NCBI RefSeq assembly: GCF_016859285.1
Contig: NC_053402.1
Coordinates: forward strand, 22,887,056 to 22,951,055
Direction of reading: 5' to 3'
Origin: Xiphias gladius
Taxonomy: Eukaryota > Chordata > Actinopteri > Istiophoriformes > Xiphiidae
DNA length: 64,000 bases
Under the pieces are notes generated by a model. That model worked only from the letters and a program-made list of their open reading frames with translations, was not told where the DNA came from and did no database searches. Both the position numbers and the translations under genes were made by a program. This document shows positions 8,874-18,160 of this stretch, piece after piece. Position 1 is the stretch's first letter; each line of letters begins with the position of its first letter.

Positions 8874-10072
8874 GTACAAAGCATTCACTTTTAGAAGCTT
8901 CAGTGTAAAAGATATGCATTAGCATTTGCAAACTCAGACTAGTACACTGGCACAGAAAGGCACCAAAGGCAGCTACTGTTTACTGCATCTGCAACATAAA
9001 TACTGTAAGTTACTACATTATGACGAATAATGTCTCTTCTAATTACAGTTTTTAAATTTGAGAATGTCTTAAAAATTTTCCAAACATTGTGAGGACATGT
9101 GAATACTCTCTATTTGACCCTTCAAACTTAATTCACTACCTGCCAGTTAATACTGATCGGGTATGAATAAGGACCCGTTAAAACTGGGGATTTACAACCT
9201 TGTTTCTGAACTTTCATCACTTACCCCAGACTTCTTCGGCTCACCCCCCGATGAGGGTGGTGGAGGTATTGAGGAAAATGTTCTCGAGCAGCGCTGATTC
9301 AGCCACCGTGTTGTTCTGCAGGCGTACCACTGACTCACGTTCACCTGTTAATGAAGTCTTTAGTGCTCATAAAACTTAAAAACAGCTCGCATTTCGCCAA
9401 ACTCTATTCAGACATTTACCAATTTAAGGTGCTGTTTCATGGAAATACTGATGGGGTAACTGGCGATCGCCACTGAATTATTAAGCACTTTTAATTTGGA
9501 CAGCTTGAGACTGTCTGCTAGTATTTTAATAACTTGTCAACTGTAAGAAATGTTTATATGATAAAAAATAAACCTTAGTGGGCGGAAAAGAAAAGCATGA
9601 CTTGAAGAGCCAGTTCAACTAAAACAACGTTACAACGAGTTTGGTTTGATATTATATCCAAAAAGACTCTTTCCATACTATATTACCAAAAGTACTAGTA
9701 GGTGTTTTTGACCTGCCAGGTAGCACTGGTTCAATAAGCTGCTATAGCTGTGAAATGAGTACAAATGTTTCGTCTAATATTTCAATAGTCTTAGTTTTAA
9801 AGTTAAAGTCACGTTTTAGCTAATAAACGCAGCTAAAGCCTTGTTGGTAATGCGTAGGCTAAATTGCAAAATTTCTTAATGGAGTTTGGTACAACAGCTG
9901 ACATCAGTGGCTAGCTTTGACCTACCAGGCAGCAGTGGACTCTTCGCGGTGACAGTGTGTTTTTCAGTCCAGTTTCTCTCCCTAAAACACTGTGTGTGAA
10001 TCTGACGGTACATTTTTGTAAGACCTTGCCGTTACTGTGAAACAGCCTGTGATATAAAACACTCTGGGCCAT
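307..10072 (-). CDS. sco1: SCO1 copper chaperone for cytochrome c oxidase (5' five exons; continues past left edge)
   Basis: Mitochondrial inner-membrane protein that delivers copper to the CuA site of COX2. Visible exons, in transcript order: 9926-10072, 9225-9329, 832-922, 487-684, 307-399. All have GT-AG borders and consistent phases. Exon 1 starts with [11 protein letters not shown] and is rich in R, K, S and T with few acids, as a mitochondrial presequence should be. Exon 2 ends in a proline-rich linker ([14 protein letters not shown]). Exon 3 carries the single membrane anchor ([17 protein letters not shown]). Exon 4 carries the thioredoxin-like fold with the copper motif CPDIC (about C162 and C166). 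Exon 5 has [14 protein letters not shown]. The exons with the metal-binding histidine and the C-terminus lie left of position 1. Exons 3-5 are certain from family similarity; exons 1 and 2 rest on phase and composition. The provirus at 1685-8651 lies in intron 2 in the opposite direction. Confidence 0.88.
1685..2085 (+). repeat. 5' LTR
   Basis: About 401 bp, beginning TGTTAGAAG and ending TGACATTTAC, matching 8248-8651. An AATAAAAG motif at 1923 follows a conserved CACCCTATGG stretch and could be the TATA-like or polyadenylation element. The canonical terminal CA is not seen at this copy: position 2086 is T where the 3' copy has A. The end is set by the primer binding site that starts at 2087. 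Confidence 0.93.
2087..2104 (+). promoter_or_regulatory. Primer binding site, complementary to tRNA-Tyr 3' end
   Basis: TGGTCCTTCGAGCCGGAT lies one base after the LTR. Its reverse complement ends in GGCTCGAAGGACCA, which is the 3' acceptor and T-arm end of vertebrate tRNA-Tyr plus CCA. Tyr priming is unusual among the well-known gamma- and epsilonretroviruses, which use Pro, His, Arg or Met. Confidence 0.85.
2105..2722 (+). promoter_or_regulatory. Retroviral leader with splice donor and long imperfect stem-loop
   Basis: A non-coding leader between primer site and gag. A strong splice donor, GTTTG|GTGAGT, lies at 2276, suited to making the env mRNA. From 2525 to 2696 the sequence folds back on itself: the region around 2525-2545 (ACTAGGTATTCTCTA) pairs with 2681-2696 (TAGAATACCCTAGGTA), the AAATTGAG/CTCAATTT and TGTTGTG/CACAACA segments pair inside it, and CCTCCTTGGAGG forms an inner hairpin. 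The right arm also contains a near-palindrome, AATACCCTAGGTATT. Position just before gag suggests a packaging and dimerisation structure; this is inference. Confidence 0.65.
2723..4270 (+). CDS. gag: Endogenous retroviral Gag polyprotein (intact frame)
   Basis: A 515-residue open frame. It starts MGKGNS, a myristoylation signal, followed by a basic matrix-like part. A highly charged E/R/K region covers about residues 88-150. A proline-rich stretch includes a PSAP late-domain motif at residues 215-218 (Tsg101 recruitment in known retroviruses). The capsid-like part follows, with an MHR-like segment around [15 protein letters not shown]. The C-terminus has an unusual RGG/GR-rich tract (about residues 450-476) and then one CCHC zinc knuckle, [14 protein letters not shown] (494-507). 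The frame ends with TGA followed by CTA, a context known to favour readthrough in other viruses. No stop or frameshift is seen within gag, in contrast to pol and env. Confidence 0.92.
   Translation: MGKGNSKQSPREALRCKDWKYVEKHDHQYTKHLDKWIRKFDYDGSLNTQKITVLQEKIRRDAQNDKSRMKKLGFEDTECWLKIAKCREEGQRKKREEEQREKEREGESREQQKGKEPEVMFHRKEDDEYVVTRRRQMPQRVEKEEEDDEGASGGHASGATPKKTPTKGTKQKLYPDIPDEPPLPEYSSGPSHMMSQKGPRLSWSKTLGKLLSPPPSAPPSSDTVEECSMIEVPNPLMGQDNQQPTMLVYRTWTAEDIKKAAQSLTPHKEDITQFLEDLDDLRRSYHLNGNEVQQVWMTAMGIEWHHVRGDWNPRDSQGRPLPPDTPELQHRIEGLARRARARFQRKANYTEIGRVKQKDDESFDDYRVRMANVFRAHSGLEDNGDDVGAYRQQLKNALHAGAREGIHGWVQKHYINLSTGTLEEYISHALHAEKVTKGKKDKKPSVETFYLDEGDKIYHQGHGRGRPKGRGGFRGGFRGRGRGRSTDKRSGMECWNCGREGHRARECPDQSKSSA
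4291..5253 (+). pseudogene. pro: Retroviral protease plus extra domain with two H-x-[S/T] motifs
   Basis: This frame is -1 relative to gag and is closed by a TGA at 4288-4290, so gag and pro are not joined by simple readthrough or by a simple overlap. The N-terminal ~120 residues are a retropepsin: the catalytic motif reads CDAGAC (Asp codon at 4420), with Ala where DTG or DSG is usual, and the family C-terminal motif LLGRDGLL follows. The remaining ~180 residues are not expected between protease and RT. They carry LHITMWY (His codon 4864) and PPHISLY (His codon 5047), 61 residues apart, resembling the paired H-x-[T/S] motifs of 2H phosphoesterases. TGA at 5251 ends the frame, but the same frame continues into RT. 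Protease identity is firm; the extra-domain assignment is a hypothesis. Confidence 0.8.
5254..6646 (+). pseudogene. pol: Reverse transcriptase with truncated RNase H; integrase lost
   Basis: The RT N-terminal part (5254-5781) has [14 protein letters not shown], holding the first catalytic Asp, and ends TRLPQGY at a frameshift near 5777-5779. The next frame continues with [17 protein letters not shown] (catalytic YVDD at 5861-5872), the thumb and connection ([22 protein letters not shown]), and the start of an RNase H-type region ([22 protein letters not shown]). It then ends at 6646. The rest of RNase H and the whole integrase (zinc HHCC and DDE core) are absent, replaced by a short junction that contains a 20-base match to the LTR. 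Not functional as it stands. Confidence 0.92.
6837..8126 (+). pseudogene. env: Retroviral envelope: leader and transmembrane subunit kept, most of surface subunit lost
   Basis: The first part (6837-7193) has a hydrophobic leader ([18 protein letters not shown]) and then a furin-like RTRRR, followed by the beginning of a Cys-rich surface subunit. A 31-bp sequence at 7141-7171 recurs at 7178-7208, a 37-bp tandem duplication that shifts the frame. The remaining surface part stops at 7318. A long frame from about 7321 to 8126 encodes the transmembrane subunit: a heptad-rich stretch, [17 protein letters not shown] leading into CSMFGERCC (CX6CC), a membrane anchor (about 26 residues ending in CGCCCIP), and an acidic tail ending DDDDESYV. 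The CX6CC motif places it with gamma-type envelopes. The leader and transmembrane frames agree, but at least two lesions separate them. Confidence 0.9.
8231..8247 (+). promoter_or_regulatory. Polypurine tract
   Basis: GATAAACAGGAGGGAAA directly precedes the TGTTAG start of the 3' LTR, the expected place and composition for the plus-strand primer. Confidence 0.85.
8248..8651 (+). repeat. 3' LTR
   Basis: About 404 bp, matching 1685-2085. Differences include an insertion of about 16 bp (TTTTCCTTGTTTTTGTC region near 8385-8400), loss of about 10 bp (GTGAGAAAGA in the 5' copy), and a dozen or more substitutions. The AATAAAAG motif is at 8489. Confidence 0.93.
8652..9224. other. sco1 intron 2, right flank of the provirus
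   Basis: A GC-richer stretch (8652-8740) of unknown origin follows the 3' LTR, then ordinary AT-rich intron. A (TAA)n microsatellite lies at 8835-8873. No exon is visible before the sco1 exon at 9225. Confidence 0.5.
8835..8873. repeat. (TAA)n microsatellite
   Basis: About twelve uninterrupted TAA units. Confidence 0.95.
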
Positions 10073-11514
10073 GTCTGGACCTTGACAGGAACGCTGCTGA
10101 GACAAGGAAACGGTTGCTACATTACGAAAAAGGTGAAAAGTGAAGGAAACACGGCATTCAACCTCCTGTTCTCAAGTCAGTTCCTCGCATTCATGACAGC
10201 TTAAAATGGTCGATGCAAAAATTTAAAAGGCTGCTCTCAGATCAGTGTACTGGCAGGTGTTATTAAACACAGGAAATTACGTTTTCACGTCTTCTTCTAT
10301 GACCCTCCCCGTCTCTCGGCTCTCTGCTGCCACCTGGAGGCTGAAACATCCAGTTAAAAAATGAGTATCTTGTATGATTAAAACTCAAAAAGGTTATGAT
10401 TATTACCAACTTGTGTGTGTGTGCATGTGTGTATTCTAGTGCACATATGTACACAAATATATTCACACATACATACACACTTTATTATGACATATCATAA
10501 GGTATCCATCCCTCAGCCTCTGGGAAGAAAAATTGCTGAATACATAAATAAATAATTTGCTTATATTTTTCAGTCAATGTGTAATTACTGACTCCACTTT
10601 CTGTAGTTTCTCACACATATTTCCATCGTCCGAGCTCCAGTTCTCCGCTCGCTGACTGCACTAACACCGTCCCATCCTTGGCACTGCAATATATACGTGC
10701 ACGAATGATATGCACGGATGAGAGCGTAAGGTCTAAACCCTGGCGGGATAAATAAATGTATAGTCACCTAAAGGGAACGTACTCAAATGTGTGTTCAGCC
10801 TTCAAAGACGGAGGCGAAGGAAAAATACACAGGTTCATCGGTTTCTAACCACAATCTGCTCCTAATCATTACAACAGCAGCTATCTGTTTTCCACTAGGT
10901 CAAATATTTGCCCCATTATTAAGTATATTTTTCTAACCTATCTCCCAGTCGGTAAGACATCTGCTCATGTGCAGCCGCCCTGGCGAGCTCCGTAAACCGG
11001 CCCCGAAAAGATGGGCCCTGCTTGCGATTTCAAGCATATCCCTGTCTTGATACCTGTGTGAATCCAGTCTGACCCAGGAGATTTAGCTTCCCCCTAATAT
11101 GTAGAAACTTGGACTAAAGGCCGAGTTGATTCACTTTTTTTATTAGCAAATTTTATACTATTTACACAGTGCACTTCATTTGAAAGAGAAATATCAGAGT
11201 AAATGTAAAAATCATCAACATCTCTTAAATCTTTAATCCATATCAGTCCACAATTATGCATCAAATTGAACTTTAAAGGGAAAGATAGAGATTGTAGTAC
11301 TGATGCAATAAAGTTTGTGGGCAAACATTAGACAAAATACATAATTTCTTTGGAAATTGACACAATTTCCAAAGAAATGAGCTTATAACGATGCTACAAA
11401 ATGTTTACTCAAGCAGCGTACGTGGTCCAGGATTTTCAGTCATAACAACATCGAAAAAAATGAATGACTAATTAGCTGAAAAAAAAAAATATATATATAT
11501 TGAGACGTCTAGGT
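10073..11514. other. Intergenic region between sco1 5' end and tmem220 3' end
   Basis: No exon recognised on either strand. It should hold the sco1 promoter (near 10073-10200) and the tmem220 3' UTR. TTTATT at about 11138, an AATAAA on the minus strand, is a possible tmem220 polyadenylation signal. In mammals a metallophosphatase gene (ADPRM) lies between these two genes; I see no trace of it here. Confidence 0.5.
11344..11378. repeat. Perfect 15-bp inverted repeat
   Basis: ATTTCTTTGGAAATT, then GACAC, then AATTTCCAAAGAAAT: arms are exactly complementary with a 5-base loop. It lies about 140 bp past the tmem220 stop on the minus strand, so it is probably in the 3' UTR. Confidence 0.9.
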
Positions 11515-12376
11515 CTAAATAGCAGTTTTACAATGTGAAGGCCAGCTGGCTCTCAGCTCCTTGTTGATGTAGTAGTAAAGCCAGGCCACGAAGGGGAAGA
11601 CTGTGATGGCGGCGGCCGTAGAGACTCGGAGCATCCCGACTGGAGCCCTGACAGAGAAGACCGGGATGGCATCAATCTTTCAGACACACAATGTGAAATC
11701 ACTTTTTTTTTTTAAAAAGGAAGATTGGGAGAATCAAGACTTTTGAAAAGAGAAATACCCCCCTGGCTACTTCTTAACGTTACCTTCCGGAGTGGCGACA
11801 CAGGAGAAGCCAAACAACCGTCAGCATGAGACCAGAAAATTCTCTGGAGCGGGAAAAATAAACAGCATTAAACGCTCCTCTTCTCTTCGCCTAAAATCAG
11901 TTCTGCTCTCAATTTATAGCCGCTGATTTCATTCATTAATTATGGTCGTGCTGGGCCTGTAGGTGCAAATTCATCGTGGCTTAACTGTTGAAGGTGTTCT
12001 AGTGAGACCTGAAAAGAAAACAATGATAATAGAGCTGAACAAGAAAAGTAAAAGAGGGACGGAGACACAAAAATCTATCCTCAGTACAGTGCACACCAGT
12101 CAGCCACGACAGACAGCCACATATACAGCGGATCGGTGTATGAGGGAACAGTATAAGGTGGTTATCGCCCACCACCTCAGTCAACCCAAGTGCATCAGTT
12201 CAACGGTAAGGTGCAGTACCTGCCCTCCTCCTGCTGGAAGATGTGCGTGATCCGCCCTTTGTAAAGCGCCCGACCTAACACGGCAACAGCAGCGCCGGAT
12301 ATCATCACATGCAGATCAGCGACACGCCTCCAGGGCAAAGTCTCTGCAGTGGAAAGAATGCACGCACACGCACACG

Positions 12377-12440
<64 letters not shown>

Positions 12441-13077
12441 GCAGGAATCATGCACTGAATTCTGCCCTGCAGGTGTTCCTCCCCGAGCTGCACAGACACC
12501 ACGCAGCCACTTGATGGCGCTTTCAGCAGTGGAAAACTGCACTGGAGCAGAGTTCAGCAGAAAAAAACAAATGCCAGTGACGAGGGAGAGAGAAACTCTC
12601 ACTTCTTACACCCAGTAGCGGGCGATGCGTTTGCTAAAACGACAACAAATAAGCACGACTGCAGATCCAAACCCGTCCCTCTACCTGTCACGCGGGGCTT
12701 GAGGCCAATGAACGCACACAGGACCGCGGGAACCCCGTAGCCGACCTGCAGCAGAAACGTGGTGTGAATGACAAATCCCATCTAAAATCCCCGAAGAGAT
12801 GATACCGCGAGGCGTGGCTGCGATCTTACCATCCACAACCCCGCGTCTGGATCATTGATCTAAGGCCAAGACACAGTTAAATGTTTGGTTATTGATAGCG
12901 AATTGGAAGGGTACAGAGAAAAAAAAAAAAGAAGGGGCGGGTCAGGGTTGGGGGGGGCAAGACCCTCACCTGTACATATGTGGCAAGAGCGAAGAATAAA
13001 GACATGAAAACGTTGCAGACTTGCCAAGTCACAAAAAGCCATGTCTCTCTGCGCTGCGCGTCACAAACTTCTCCCAT
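11515..13077 (-). CDS. tmem220: Transmembrane protein 220
   Basis: Small multi-pass membrane protein of unknown biochemical role. Exons in transcript order: 12970-13077, 12830-12859, 12685-12745, 12220-12343, 11784-11843, 11515-11647, all GT-AG and in phase, giving about 171 residues against roughly 160 in mammals. Start chosen at 13077 (MGEVCDAQRRETWLF), shortly before the first hydrophobic segment CNVFMSLFFALATYVQ. The second exon reads INDPDAGLWM, a well conserved family stretch; then VGYGVPAVLCAFIGLKP, a polar loop (ITHIFQQEEG), LMLTVVWLLLC, and finally TVFPFVAWLYYYINKELR with a C-terminus SHCKTAI. Four hydrophobic segments are visible. A (CA)n run lies in intron 3, just upstream of exon 4. 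The neighbourhood with sco1 fits vertebrate synteny. Confidence 0.92.
12361..12438. repeat. (CA)n microsatellite
   Basis: About 78 bp, pure in its right part, with CACGCA interruptions on the left. It lies in tmem220 intron 3 and produces spurious CVCV/HTHT open frames. Confidence 0.97.
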
Positions 13078-14993
13078 TGTTGTTCCTGACCCGTCAGGTC
13101 CCCGCCCGGGCGCGCGGCACGTAGAGACGCCAGAAAGCAGACGCACTACCAAAAAGAGCGAGGGTTCGTTCGATGCGCGGCGCGACCGACCCGGAGGGGC
13201 TCCGGTTGGGTGTAAAATTAGGGTTCACGGGTCATTTAATGCCATCCTCTTCCCAGGCGAGTCGCACGCCGGCCCACACGCCCCTTTCCGGGCTGATTCA
13301 AGCCCACAAAACGCCACTGTGGGCGGATTTTCAAAGGTTTTTCTCGTTCATTTTGTGTCGCACAGCTTCCAGCACCGCTCCCGAGACTACAGTCCTGTGA
13401 TTACAAGACAGTCATTTATTTATTCTTTTTTGGCCTTTGACGGAGCCACCTCAAAATGTGCAGAAAACACCCCGTACAGGTCTGCCTTTATTACCTACAC
13501 GAGTTTAAAACCGCGGACGTTTTCTTCCCTGGCTGCGCCGTACGACAAAACGAGCACCCCCCCACCCCCCTCCACCGGAGACCGCAGTGACGTCATGGCA
13601 GCCACAATGAAGAAGCCCCACTTCCGACGTGTCTTTACAAAACAAAATCTGTACTGGCTGTGAATTTGACACGTTTCAGTTACAGCTAGGCAATGACACA
13701 GTAAGGACAACCAAACATTTTGGATTAAACTTTACCGGGGGAGGGAAACCGTGTCTCACCAGAGAAAGGACAAACACACCCGTAGACAATAAACATGGCG
13801 CAAAATCACACGAAATCATCAACATCGCGACCATGTCTGCGCAGAAGCTGATGCGTCTTATACGACCAGCATGTCCCAGCGTGAGGAGATCTCAGTTAGT
13901 TAAATTAACTGCACTTGGTACAAAGGATCCCTTATTCATCTTCGATGTGAAACATTTGGGTATTTGATTTTTAAAAATATATTAACGATATAGTTTATAG
14001 AATTTATATCTATATATTTCTATAAATTAATTAGTTATTAAGTAGGCTACCGGTACATGCTTTGCCCAATAAATTATTTCTAAATAGTTTTAATTTATTT
14101 ATTTATTTCTTTTATTAACCAAGTGTGCGACATTTTGTCAATTCCTCATTACAGCTGTTCCGTAAATTCACCCCAAACTGAAATACGGTACCGTGACACT
14201 TTTTTTTTTTTTACATGTGTTTTTTTAAACTCGTACTGACTCTCTCTCATTTGAAACAAACTCTGGATACGTTCAGGTAATAACTGATTTTTTTTTTTTT
14301 AAAAACTCCATACGCGATTTGAGTCATTTTTAAGTCTTTAACCGAATAAACTGTGAGTTTGTTGGTTCCTAGTCAGCAGTTGTGTTTGCAGTACTTATTG
14401 CTTATTTTTACATGCAGTTCCCCTCTCTTTCACACTGTACGTTACATATGGAACTATGAGGGGAAAAGCGTTCATCGGGACGAGGAAAAAATGTTTCTCT
14501 TGTTTTTTTTTTTTTTTTTTTTTTAGAAAAAGCTAAAATGAAACGGATGACCGATTTTTCTAAACAGCTGATATGCCAAGACTTTGACACCAGTGACGCT
14601 ACACTTTGTTCTATTTTGAAAGGAACATCCGGCCTGGTCGTGGCTAATAGCATGTAGCGGCCGTGGGTGTTGACATGTCAGTGTCACTTGGTCAGCTGAT
14701 TGCGGGTCGTAAAGCCTCTTGACTAGCCAGTTTAGTTAGCCTAGCCTAGCTGGATGTTTGTTTTTGTTAACGTTACCACACAGTAAGCTCTTAACCTAGC
14801 CCAAAAGTTTTACAGATTCTAGATCGTTTGAAGCATTTCGAGGTATTCTGCAGTCGCCGGCCGCTTGTTCTGCGGTGCTGAAGTTAGCCGTCAGGGAGGC
14901 GGTAATTATCGTGGCTGGGAGGGAAGGGTGAAGTTGCTCTCCGCGTCTCTGCATTGCAGCCCGGCGCTGCTGATGGAATTCAAACACACAACA
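13078..14993. other. Divergent intergenic region between tmem220 and map2k4
   Basis: Holds the promoters of both divergent genes. 13080-13830 is GC-rich with a perfect CRE (TGACGTCA) at 13588-13595. An exon-like open frame with a good start context lies at 13833-13967. 13970-14640 is AT-rich with several poly-T runs. The map2k4 5' UTR is the GC-rich part from about 14830. Confidence 0.5.
13588..13595. promoter_or_regulatory. Perfect cAMP-response element palindrome
   Basis: TGACGTCA in the GC-rich region about 510 bp upstream of the tmem220 start. Sequence match only; no expression evidence. Confidence 0.5.
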
Positions 14994-17900
14994 ATGGCGA
15001 CTCCCAGTCCTAACAACTCAACAACACCTAGCAGCCACAACAGCAGCAACAGCGCAGGACCCGCGGCGCACCACCATCACCAGTCCCAGTCTCAGCACAT
15101 TACCACGATGAGCAGCATGCAGGGTAAGTGAAGCTGAAGGCGGGGGATATCTGCGTGTGGCTGGGAGCTCACATTCTGCTGCAGTGAAGGTTAATGTTAG
15201 CAGGGCTAGCCGTGGGAGGCTGAGGCTACTCCCAGGACTGAGGGGAAAAAAAAAAAACTCCCAAGGGAACGGAACAGTATTTTTCCCAAGAGGAACATTC
15301 TGACTTTTAATTGCCCAGTTTCCATCATTTTCTCATACCGTTCAATATGCACATGATGTCCTTGTTACTATTTTGGATAATTCGCAGCACCGTTACATTC
15401 TGTTCTCTCTCTTGTCTGGGGAGAATCTCGCCAAACTCCGTTCCAAAAATTGGCAATTTTAAGTCAAAACTATAGCTACATATGTCACGCAACTTTCCTT
15501 TGAAAAAAATTAATAAATAAAAATCTTACAAACCATAAAAAAAATTATTCCGCATAGATTTAATCATTGTCTCATCATGTATTTGAATTACAGCTCACTT
15601 GACATTCATATCGCCTGTTATTCCCAAAGGAGGCTCCATTCGTCCTCTAGATTAATACAGTGGATTTCACTTTTTTGGATTGAGAGCTATGGTGGTTTTG
15701 AATATGCCGAATTTATCAAAACACCTTCACAGTTTAGAAATGATCAGCAGTAACGTTACGACGCGTGTATACGGTTGGGAATATGAAAAACCGCGCTGAA
15801 TTGCTAAATTTGATTTCAAAGTTTGGTGGGTGTCCATACGTTCTTTACAACTCGTGAGTGTATGTAATGTTGCAGCCTGGTCCCCACTTGTGTGGAATGA
15901 GCCCAGCGAAACCTGAGGCTGCTCAGTCCTTTTAAGGGCCTGTCAACAGAAACCAGTCTCTTCATTCACACCACCACTAAACCAAATGCTCATTACAATG
16001 CTGTATTTTTGTACAAACAATGTCTCATTTTAACTTTCAGAGTCCAACACCTGCTGGAGATGTCAGAGTGAAACAGGTAGCTACACACTTCATTTGACTT
16101 AATAGAGTAGGATAAGCAGTTTAATTAGAAAACCAATTCAAGTTTTCATTCTAGGTGAATAATTATCAGTCATCATATCAACTATCAGCATCAGTGTTAA
16201 CATAAATATAAATCTAGCATCATATTTTAGTGGATTTGATAAATCCTTCATATCTGCCATACGCTCTGATTTTCATACTAAACCAAGTTTGACTTTTTAG
16301 CTACTACCTCATGATGTATGTACTAGATTGTACAGTTAGCACTTTGGTTGATTTGTCTTGATTTTTTTGTATTAGGTTTTTTTTTTTCATTGACTCCATG
16401 GATATATATCTGAGTTGCATGTTAATTTTATATTCCTAGTACCACTCTGTATAAAGGAGGATATGTTGCCTTAATCCAGCCTAACAACAGTAATGATTCA
16501 GGCTGAAATACTCTGATTTAATTGATTTTTTTTTTAAATAATCATAACCTATCAGGTATCTGACATTTATCCCTGTTGTGTAATCCTGTTTTCCTTCACT
16601 TTTCCCTGACCATATTTCACCTCTCACCTTAATGCTGCTAACTAATGATTCCTAACTCCTGACATGGTGCTGAATAATGGTGAGCTGCCCCGAGAAAAAA
16701 AACTTTTTATCAAACTGTATATGTTTCCCTTGTAAAACCATTTCATGATTGTAGTTCATACTCACTTCTAGATCCCTTCTCTTTTCTTTTCTTTTTGTTA
16801 TATCTACAGGTTATTTTGCTTCCTTCATTTGTTGTTACACTGACTGACACATGACATAATTCACCCTACTTAAGTGCTTGTAGCTGTTTCATAAATGCGT
16901 GTGCATGCTAATGCATTACCTGCCAGATGATGCATTTAACCTGCAGCAGGTTGCTCCTGTATGTTTAATAAATAAGCAAAGCAAGGCCAATTTCTGTGAT
17001 TTTATTTGTCAACCCTAAAACTGCAGGATTCCTTGTGTAGTCCTGGGTTTTGTTGAATGAAATGGACAACTTTGTATTCCAGGAGGAGGTTATTTTAAAA
17101 TCCTTGAAGCAAGGGACGTCACATTAAATCTTGAAAGTCTACTAACAAAGCAGTTTCTTGAGGAAGACGTAACAAGCTGGCAAATTGAAGGTGAAATATG
17201 AAGAAAATAAAAGCTGTCTTCTCACCTCTAGGGTTTCAGATAAACCTGTCTGGAGCTCCCCCAAGTAAGCCAAACCTTTTTTGCCTCAGCACCAACAGTT
17301 CTCATCCCTTTGTTTCCGCCTGACAGTCTGGTATGGGGGAGTCTGTCCTGCTGTTCTCAACTAATCCAAGTCAAGACCTCTGACGGGTTCACGTAGGCTT
17401 GTGCCGGTAGCTAATAGTTCAGTGCTTAATATCACTTGCTCAGATAATAGAGAATGACAAAGCTGCAGCTTGTCACACACACGGTTTAATAAATCACTAC
17501 CTTTTTCACACAAGATACATGCTTTAGAATTTCTCTGCTGCATTGAAAAACAAAACAAAGCACTGTATTGTCCTGCTACTTACAGGTAAGGTGTATTTGT
17601 TTTCATCGGCACAAGCCTAAAATTCAGAGCTTCCATTGAATTGATATTTTGGCTCAAAATCCTCTCAACTGATTTTAACTCCTCAGTGTGATAGAAGAGC
17701 TCTCCCAGCTAAATAAACACTGTTTTTTTCCAAATTAAATACTGTAATGGAAGCTCTACTTCACTGGTTTTCAGTGTGTCACTAACAAGCAAAAGTAGTG
17801 CCTGTAGTGTTGTTACATTACCGTTTCTTTTTTTTTTTTTTTTTTTGGTCAACTGGTTTGTCTTTTTTTTTTTTTTTTTTTTTTTGGCATGGGTGCACTT

Positions 17901-18116
17901 AAGCATAGCACTTGCCTGTCGAGACAAGGTGCACACACTCAAAAGTTGTCATTTCAAGTGATGTTTTCCACTGAAGCCTACTGGAATTCACACACACATT
18001 CTTGTGGTATTTTGGGTGGAGCGAGCAGGGAACGCTGTCCTAGGATTCAAGGTGAAATCAAAGCAGTTGGCCTTGAGAAGCATGTCTTCATTGAGAGAGA
18101 GAGAGATATCTATATC

Positions 18117-18160
<44 letters not shown>

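Noticed and set aside
12195..12602. 135-residue minus-strand frame with a long CV repeat
   Set aside because: Only its end overlaps a real tmem220 exon (12220-12343); the rest is the translated (CA)n microsatellite.
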